A program made the position numbers and the translations under genes. Source: JBMNOI01 sp050942995 (GTDB lineage: Bacteria > Chloroflexota > Anaerolineae > UBA1429). From it: 19,499 nucleotides of DNA. This document shows positions 15,221 through 19,499 of the stretch, piece after piece. Below the pieces are notes generated by a model. It was not told the origin of the DNA and did not search any database. It saw only the letters and a program-made list of their open reading frames with translations. Positions within the stretch are counted from its first letter, which is position 1, and the number at the start of each line of letters is the position of its first letter. The stretch spans positions 1-19,499 of the forward strand of contig JBMNOI010000073.1 in the NCBI GenBank assembly GCA_050942995.1, in the 5' to 3' direction.

Positions 15221-16465
15221 ATGGCATCCAAGCTGATCGACAAAGCGAACAAATCACTTCAGGAGCTTCTCACCAAGGCCGAGGATCAGGGATTTCTGAC
15301 TCTCGATGATCTGATGGAAGTCTTTCCTGAAGCTGAGGAGAACATAAGCGAGCTTGAAGATCTCTTCATTCACCTGAGTGAAGAGGGTATTCAGGTTCTC
15401 GACACGGAGAAAAAAGAGACCGAAGAGGTCAAGAAAAAGTCCAAAGGAAAAGCTGAGGCTGAGGATGAAGAGCCCGAGGAGCTGGAAGACGACTCGGACG
15501 GCGATGTGAGCGTGGCCCTGGAGCCGACGACAGCCGCTAACCTGAGCGAGATCGCCAGCGACGATACCATCAGCCTCTATCTGAAAGAGATGGCGCGGGT
15601 TCCGCTGCTGACGGCCGAGCAAGAGGTGGCCCTGGCGCGCCAGTATGAAGAGGGCCGGGATGCTCAGGAAGAGCTGAATCGCAACAGCAGCCGGCTCAGC
15701 GAGGACGATAAAGATCGATTGTATATCCAGGTTCAGCGCGGTGAGGGCGCACGCTCACATCTGATACGGGCCAATACCCGACTGGTGGTGAGCATCGCCA
15801 AGCGCTATCTGGGCCAGGGCGTGCCGTTCCTCGACCTGATTCAGGAAGGAAACCTGGGCCTGATCAAGGCTGTAGAGAAGTTCGATTATCGTCGCGGCCA
15901 CCGGTTCAGTACCTATGCGACATGGTGGATTCGACAGGCCATTACCCGTGCCCTGGCCGACCAGGGGCGCGTGATTCGCCTTCCGGTGCACCTGAGCGAC
16001 CGGATCCGCAAGGTGTATCAGGTGGCACAGCAACTCGAGCAGGATTGGGGCCGCCAGCCGACTCCGGAAGAGATCGCCGAAGAGCTGGCCCTGCCGCCGC
16101 AAAAGGTGCAGTGGATGCTCAAGGTGTCTCAACGGCCGCTCTCGCTGGAAAAGCCCGTGGGCGAGGAAGAGGATAGCGAGCTGGGCAGCTTTATCCCTGA
16201 TGAGGATGCGCCTACGCCCTCGGATACGGCTTATTACAGCCTGTTGCAGGAAAAGCTGGATGATATTCTCACCAGCCTGACGCCGCGTGAGGCGCGTATC
16301 CTGCGGTTGCGCTTTGGCCTGCACGATGGGCGCAGCTATACGCTGGAAGAGGTCGGGCAAAAGTTCGGTTTGACCCGTGAGCGTATCCGGCAGATTGAGC
16401 ACGAGGCGCTGGATCGCCTGCGGCATCCCAGCCGTAGCCGGCAGTTGCGCGATTATCTGACCTGA
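15221..16465 (+). CDS. rpoD: Housekeeping RNA polymerase sigma factor (RpoD/SigA)
   Basis: A group 1 sigma-70 factor of 414 residues that directs RNA polymerase to most promoters. Region 1.1 occupies about 8-55 (LLTKAEDQGFLTLDDLMEVF), followed by a highly charged, low-complexity linker (about 62-110). Region 1.2 begins at 114 (DDTISLYLKEMARVPLL). Region 2 begins at about 181; its 2.4 segment STYATWWIRQAITRAL (230-245) reads the -10 element. Region 3 follows, and region 4 ends in LEEVGQKFGLTRERIRQIE (378-396), the -35 reader. The large insert of E. coli sigma-70 is absent, as in many non-proteobacteria. The chosen ATG is preceded by AGGTGG at 15204-15209, rather far (11 nt); the frame also has a GTG at 15206. 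A strong terminator at 16489-16531 ends the transcript. Confidence 0.96.
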   Translation: MASKLIDKANKSLQELLTKAEDQGFLTLDDLMEVFPEAEENISELEDLFIHLSEEGIQVLDTEKKETEEVKKKSKGKAEAEDEEPEELEDDSDGDVSVALEPTTAANLSEIASDDTISLYLKEMARVPLLTAEQEVALARQYEEGRDAQEELNRNSSRLSEDDKDRLYIQVQRGEGARSHLIRANTRLVVSIAKRYLGQGVPFLDLIQEGNLGLIKAVEKFDYRRGHRFSTYATWWIRQAITRALADQGRVIRLPVHLSDRIRKVYQVAQQLEQDWGRQPTPEEIAEELALPPQKVQWMLKVSQRPLSLEKPVGEEEDSELGSFIPDEDAPTPSDTAYYSLLQEKLDDILTSLTPREARILRLRFGLHDGRSYTLEEVGQKFGLTRERIRQIEHEALDRLRHPSRSRQLRDYLT

Positions 16466-16488
16466 TTTCGGTCGACAAACGATAGACG

Positions 16489-16531
16489 ACCCCCGAGCGG
16501 CGATAGTGGCCGTTCGGGGGTTTTTCTTTTT
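16489..16531 (+). terminator. Intrinsic terminator of rpoD
   Basis: A 13-pair stem (16489-16501 with 16509-16521, one G-U) and 7-nt loop, followed by TTTTTCTTTTT. It starts 24 nt after the rpoD stop. Confidence 0.93.
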
Positions 16532-16548
16532 ACCCTCTGCGCCCTGAT

Positions 16549-16576
16549 TTGACAGGGGGCGTCGGATCTATAGAAT
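16549..16576 (+). promoter_or_regulatory. Promoter of the Fur-family regulator gene
   Basis: TTGACA (16549-16554), 16 nt, TAGAAT (16571-16576). The expected start near 16583 falls inside the inverted repeat at 16575-16591, which also rules out a start codon at 16575. Confidence 0.8.
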
Positions 16577-16591
16577 GCAACACGGTTGCAA
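16575..16591 (+). promoter_or_regulatory. Putative autoregulatory operator of the Fur-family regulator (Nur-box-like)
   Basis: TGCAAC-ACG-GTTGCA, an inverted repeat with a 3-nt centre, equivalent to TGCAA-N5-TTGCA. It overlaps the -10 end and the transcription start. The same pattern lies upstream of fmdE at 17250-17274. Confidence 0.65.
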
Positions 16592-16610
16592 CGAGAGCAG
16601 GAAGGGAACC

Positions 16611-17132
16611 ATGTGTCAACCAACCCGGACCGTCCGTTCGCCTCTGCCGGAAGATATACGGGCAGAAGCTCGAGAGGATTTTCGTGCGCTGCTGCGCGAG
16701 CGCAATCTACCCGCCACACCTCAGCGTATGGCGATCTATGACGTTCTGCTGGAGACAAACGATCATATCTGTGCCGAGCATATCCTGGACAAGGCCCGGG
16801 CCCGGCATCCCGGGCGGCGCATGAACAAGACCACCGTCTATCGCACGCTGGACATTCTGCTTTCTCTGGGATTGGTCTATGAGATGAAGCGTGACGACGG
16901 TCGCGCTCAATATGAGCACACGTTGCGCGGCCCGCACGGGCATCTTATCTGTCGCCGATGCGAGCGGATCGAAGATCTCGACCTGACGGTGGCGGCCATG
17001 GTGCAGGCGTCTATCAACCGGCGCTACGGCTTTCAGGTAGATCTGGTGGGGCATGCTCTGCCCGGTTTGTGCTCCCGCTGCCGCGACGCCGTCCAGACTT
17101 TGCTCAAAGACGGATCGTTCATATCTGGATGA
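16611..17132 (+). CDS. Fur-family metalloregulator (possible nickel-responsive Nur)
   Basis: The 173-residue protein starts at ATG 16611 behind GGAAGGG. It has the two Fur domains: an N-terminal winged helix (about 17-95, with TPQRMAIYDVLLE and the recognition region NKTTVYRTLDILLSLGLV) and a C-terminal dimerisation/metal domain. Four cysteines form the structural zinc site, Cys114/Cys117 and Cys154/Cys157. Candidate sensing-site ligands are His52, His103, His109, His111 and His148. Fur homologues sense Fe, Zn, Mn, peroxide or Ni and act as metal-dependent repressors; residues alone do not fix the metal. The operator in its own promoter matches the Nur pattern and recurs before fmdE, favouring nickel. 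It has its own promoter and a weak terminator at 17211-17244. Confidence 0.9.
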   Translation: MCQPTRTVRSPLPEDIRAEAREDFRALLRERNLPATPQRMAIYDVLLETNDHICAEHILDKARARHPGRRMNKTTVYRTLDILLSLGLVYEMKRDDGRAQYEHTLRGPHGHLICRRCERIEDLDLTVAAMVQASINRRYGFQVDLVGHALPGLCSRCRDAVQTLLKDGSFISG

Positions 17133-17210
17133 GGGGATCGCCGACACCCCATTCGGATTCATTGGTTGTATCCGGCGATGCTCATGTATCTGCCGCATTT
17201 CGTTTTCAAG

Positions 17211-17244
17211 CAGATCCCGGAGCTCTTAGCGATCTGGTTTTTTT
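17211..17244 (+). terminator. Possible terminator after the Fur-family gene
   Basis: CAGATC (17211-17216) pairs with GATCTG (17231-17236) around a 14-nt loop, followed by seven T. The stem is short, so this may be partial. It lies just before the operator upstream of fmdE. Confidence 0.45.
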
Positions 17245-17249
17245 CGTCC

Positions 17250-17274
17250 GTAGTTGCAACATAGTTGCAACTAC
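17250..17274 (+). promoter_or_regulatory. Perfect inverted-repeat operator upstream of fmdE (Nur-box-like)
   Basis: Two 11-nt arms (GTAGTTGCAAC and its complement) flank ATA, giving TTGCAA-N5-TTGCAA in the centre. The site ends 17 nt before the fmdE start. A TACTAT at 17272-17277 could be its -10, but no good -35 is seen. Confidence 0.75.
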
Positions 17275-17291
17275 TATCCAAAGGAGTCACC

Positions 17292-17852
17292 ATGGATACG
17301 AATGCGCTGCTGGATCAGGTCATTGCTTTTCACGGCCACTTTTGCCCCGGTGTGTTGATCGGTTTTCGCGCCGCCCTCATCGGTATGCGCGAACTGGGCG
17401 TTGAGCGCGCTCAGGATGAGGAGTTGATCGCCATTGCCGAAACCGATGCCTGTGGACTGGATGCGGTACAGGTGCTTACGGGATGCACCATGGGCAAGGG
17501 CAACCTCATTCTTCGCGATTGGGGCAAGCAGGTCTTCACCTTTGGCCGCCGCTCGGATGGGCGGATGGTGCGGGTTGCTCTGCGATATGGTGTGATGAAC
17601 GATCCTGATGATAAGGATCTGACGGAGGACGAGCGCCGACAGCGTGCCCGCGAACGGATGCAGCAGATGAGCGATGATGAGCTGTATGACGTACGCTGGA
17701 TCGATGCTCCGCTGCCCGGGCCGGCGCGCATTTTTACCTCGGTGCAATGCAGCCAGTGTGGCGAGGGGGTCATGGAGGCCCGCGCCCATCTGCGCGACGG
17801 GCAGCCCGTCTGCCCCGAATGTTATGGCGAGATCTATACCCGAAGAGGCTGA
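17292..17852 (+). CDS. FmdE-family metal-binding protein
   Basis: The 186-residue protein begins at ATG 17292 with AAGGAG at 17281-17286. The N-terminal FmdE domain (about 5-110) has FHGHFCPG (13-20; His14, His16, Cys18), ETDACGLDAVQ (Cys54) and TGCTMGKGN (Cys65), the residues that hold metal in the family. A C-terminal zinc ribbon has Cys153/Cys156 and Cys174/Cys177. The name comes from the formylmethanofuran dehydrogenase operon of methanogens; bacterial members have no proven enzyme activity and are thought to bind or deliver a metal, often near metal transport or molybdenum/tungsten enzymes. No such dehydrogenase is visible here. A solute-binding lipoprotein gene follows 49 nt later, and the upstream operator matches that of the Fur-family gene. 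Confidence 0.88.
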   Translation: MDTNALLDQVIAFHGHFCPGVLIGFRAALIGMRELGVERAQDEELIAIAETDACGLDAVQVLTGCTMGKGNLILRDWGKQVFTFGRRSDGRMVRVALRYGVMNDPDDKDLTEDERRQRARERMQQMSDDELYDVRWIDAPLPGPARIFTSVQCSQCGEGVMEARAHLRDGQPVCPECYGEIYTRRG

Positions 17853-17901
17853 TCGCACTCGCTTCGTACTTGCATCTCATCGGCTCGAGGAGGCACCGAA
17901 T

Positions 17902-19440
17902 ATGTTCGTTGGACGGTTTATGGCGATCTGGCTGGCGGCGGTGATGCTGCTCAGCGCCTGCGCTCCTGCGCCGACATCACTCTCTGAGGTCGAGGCGACT
18001 GGTGCCGACCCGGCGTCCTATATCATGCCCGGTGATGATTGGGGCTATCCCTCGCCCTTTGCCTTTTATAACCGTGGCCCCGGCTATCTGCGCATGTCTT
18101 ACCTGTTCGATACGCTGGTGTGGAAGGACGAGACCGGCTATATACCCTGGCTGGCGGAAGACTGGCAGGTGGATGATGACGGCCTCGTGTGGACCTTTGA
18201 TCTGCGGCAGGATGTTCACTGGCATGACGGGCGCCCTCTGACGGCGGACGATGTGGCGTTCACCTTTAACTATATGAAGGAAAAGTACGAACGGGGCATG
18301 GTCCGGTGGAACTGGCCGCTGGATGCCGTCCATTCGGCCGAGGAGTCGGAGGACGGCCGCCATGTCACGGTGCGTATGGTCCGGCCGACGGCAGGCCTGA
18401 TGATGACCCTGTTCGGCTCGCTGCCCATCATCCCCCGACACATCTGGGAGGGGGTGGATGATCCGATGCAAAAGCTTGATGCAGAGGCCGTCATCGGCAG
18501 TAGCCTGTTTACCCTCCACGAGTACAACAAGGAGGAGGGGCGCTATATCTACAGGCCCAACCCCGATTTCTTTTTGGGGGCGCCGTTGATCGACGAGCTG
18601 ATCTTTATCCGCGTCAACGACGAGGCGCTGGCTCTGATGGTCGGCGATGTGGATGAGGCGAGCTTTTCGGGCAAGCAGATTTCGTCGGTGCGCGAGCTGG
18701 GGGCGGGCGGCCAGTTCAAAGTGATCCAGGGGCCCAGCGATTGGACCCTGAAGCTGTATATGCATCCCAATCATCCGGCATTGAACGACGTGGGCGTTCG
18801 CCAGGCCATCGCCTATGCAATCGACCGACAAGAGCTTGTGGAGAGGGCGCAGATGGGCGGCGCCATTGTGGCCAGCACCGGCATACTCTCGCCGCACAGC
18901 GACTGGCATCACCCCGACCTGCCCGACTATGCGTACGATCCGGCGAGGGCGCAGGCCATGCTCGACGATGCAGGGGTGACACCCTTTCAGGTCACGCTGC
19001 TGACCTCCGAGCCATATGCGCGCGAGGCCGAGCTCATCAAGAGCAATCTGGCCGATGTGGGCATCGATGTCGTCGTCCGAATGGCAGATCGCGCCACGGT
19101 GGACGCCCTCTTGCTCGAGGGCGATTTCGATCTGCTCATCACCGGACATGGGGGCGGGGCCAACCCCGATATGGGCGAGCCGAGCCCGGTGTGGTCGAAC
19201 GAAGCCTATCTCGATGCCTATGATCGTTCCATGCGGGCGATAGACGATGAGGTGCGCCGCGAGCATGTGTGGGCGATGCAAGAGATTCTGGCGGAAGAGC
19301 TGCCCGTGCTGGCCCTCTGGCATCCCCTGATGTGGGAGGTGTATCGGCCGGGCCGGGTGGAGCCGTTCTTTACTCCCGACGGGGTGGCGAGCGGTATCCC
19401 CACAGCCGGCAACAAGCTCATGTTCGTGGATCGCGAATAA
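17902..19440 (+). CDS. ABC transporter substrate-binding lipoprotein, family 5 (peptide/nickel type)
   Basis: The 512-residue protein begins at ATG 17902 with AGGAGG at 17888-17893. A signal sequence (hydrophobic 8-18) ends in lipobox LSAC with Cys20, so the mature protein is lipid-anchored outside the cytoplasmic membrane. The family 5 pattern (DppA/OppA/NikA type) is clear: YLFDTLVW, WLAEDWQVDDDG, WTFDLRQDVHWHDGRPLTADDVAFT (split by normal family spacing), and the C-terminal DVGIDVVVR. Family 5 proteins bind peptides, nickel chelates or sugars and hand them to a permease. The context (Nur-like operator, FmdE) makes a metal or metal chelate plausible, but no ligand residues prove it. Permease and ATPase genes are not in the window; a hairpin follows at 19458. 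It is probably co-transcribed with fmdE. Confidence 0.92.
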   Translation: MFVGRFMAIWLAAVMLLSACAPAPTSLSEVEATGADPASYIMPGDDWGYPSPFAFYNRGPGYLRMSYLFDTLVWKDETGYIPWLAEDWQVDDDGLVWTFDLRQDVHWHDGRPLTADDVAFTFNYMKEKYERGMVRWNWPLDAVHSAEESEDGRHVTVRMVRPTAGLMMTLFGSLPIIPRHIWEGVDDPMQKLDAEAVIGSSLFTLHEYNKEEGRYIYRPNPDFFLGAPLIDELIFIRVNDEALALMVGDVDEASFSGKQISSVRELGAGGQFKVIQGPSDWTLKLYMHPNHPALNDVGVRQAIAYAIDRQELVERAQMGGAIVASTGILSPHSDWHHPDLPDYAYDPARAQAMLDDAGVTPFQVTLLTSEPYAREAELIKSNLADVGIDVVVRMADRATVDALLLEGDFDLLITGHGGGANPDMGEPSPVWSNEAYLDAYDRSMRAIDDEVRREHVWAMQEILAEELPVLALWHPLMWEVYRPGRVEPFFTPDGVASGIPTAGNKLMFVDRE

Positions 19441-19457
19441 TCGCCTCGCCATCGTGG

Positions 19458-19480
19458 TGGCGGGGGCAACCCCGCCATTT
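19458..19480 (+). terminator. Hairpin after the substrate-binding protein gene
   Basis: An eight-pair GC-rich stem (19458-19465 with 19470-19477) closed by a GCAA tetraloop, then only TTT. It is either a weak terminator or an intra-operon stabilising hairpin, the latter common between a binding-protein gene and its permease genes. Confidence 0.5.
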
Positions 19481-19499
19481 CACACCCCCCCCCACAAAA

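Noticed and set aside
17674..17901. Upstream extension of the substrate-binding protein frame
   Set aside because: It overlaps fmdE and would bury the signal peptide and lipobox, which need the start at 17902.
17977..19452. 491-codon open frame on the minus strand
   Set aside because: Antisense shadow of the substrate-binding protein gene; no domain and no ribosome binding site.
19485..19493. Run of nine C at the window end
   Set aside because: A homopolymer near the edge, possibly a sequencing or assembly feature; no function can be supported.

Overview
The window is GC-rich, gene-dense bacterial chromosome. It holds a purine-biosynthesis operon (1-8.36 kb), two minus-strand genes (8.37-10.8 kb), a PRPP synthetase gene, a two-gene unit (glycosidase-like plus Nudix), a minus-strand tRNA-His and CDP-alcohol phosphotransferase gene, the housekeeping sigma factor, and a Fur-family regulator followed by an FmdE/solute-binding-protein unit. 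There are no insertion sequences, phage genes or CRISPR arrays. The organism looks like a free-living bacterium outside Proteobacteria. A Chloroflexota (Anaerolineae-like) origin is my best guess, from the short group 1 sigma factor, the PurF of the Bacillus Fe-S type, the DDEIATGGST-type PRPP synthetase, the class II PurE and the FmdE/Fur pairing. This is inference, not proof.

Region 1 (1-8360, plus): purL (3' end only), purQ, purB, purC, purE, purF, purD, purM, ending in a hairpin at 8328-8359. Together these cover most steps from PRPP to AIR and on to SAICAR/AICAR. No purK is present, and PurE has the class II (direct AIR carboxylase) motifs, so PurK is probably not needed. PurB, PurC and PurE all read like the animal enzymes ADSL and PAICS. 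The prs gene at 11.2 kb, in a separate unit, makes the PRPP that PurF consumes.

Region 2 (8361-10860, minus): a metzincin/archaemetzincin-like protein whose HExxH motif reads HHLGH, and an L-fucose-isomerase-family protein with a strong promoter and terminator of its own.

Region 3 (10861-13970): prs with a promoter, a long leader and a strong terminator; then a GH20-like TIM-barrel protein with a Nudix hydrolase 37 nt behind it; then tRNA-His(GTG) on the minus strand with the extra G-1, encoded CCA, and its own promoter and terminator.

Region 4 (13971-16531): a CDP-alcohol phosphatidyltransferase (minus), about 600 nt of AT-richer non-coding DNA holding a perfect-consensus extended promoter, and the rpoD-type sigma factor with a strong terminator.

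Region 5 (16532-19499): a Fur-family regulator, FmdE and an extracytoplasmic solute-binding lipoprotein of family 5. The promoter of the regulator and the region upstream of fmdE share an inverted repeat (TGCAA-N5-TTGCA) that matches the Nur (nickel-responsive Fur homologue) box as I remember it. This suggests an autoregulated metal, possibly nickel, regulon. It is the most interesting signal in the window.

Promoters are easy to read here: several have TTGNCA, 16-17 nt, then TAGAAT.
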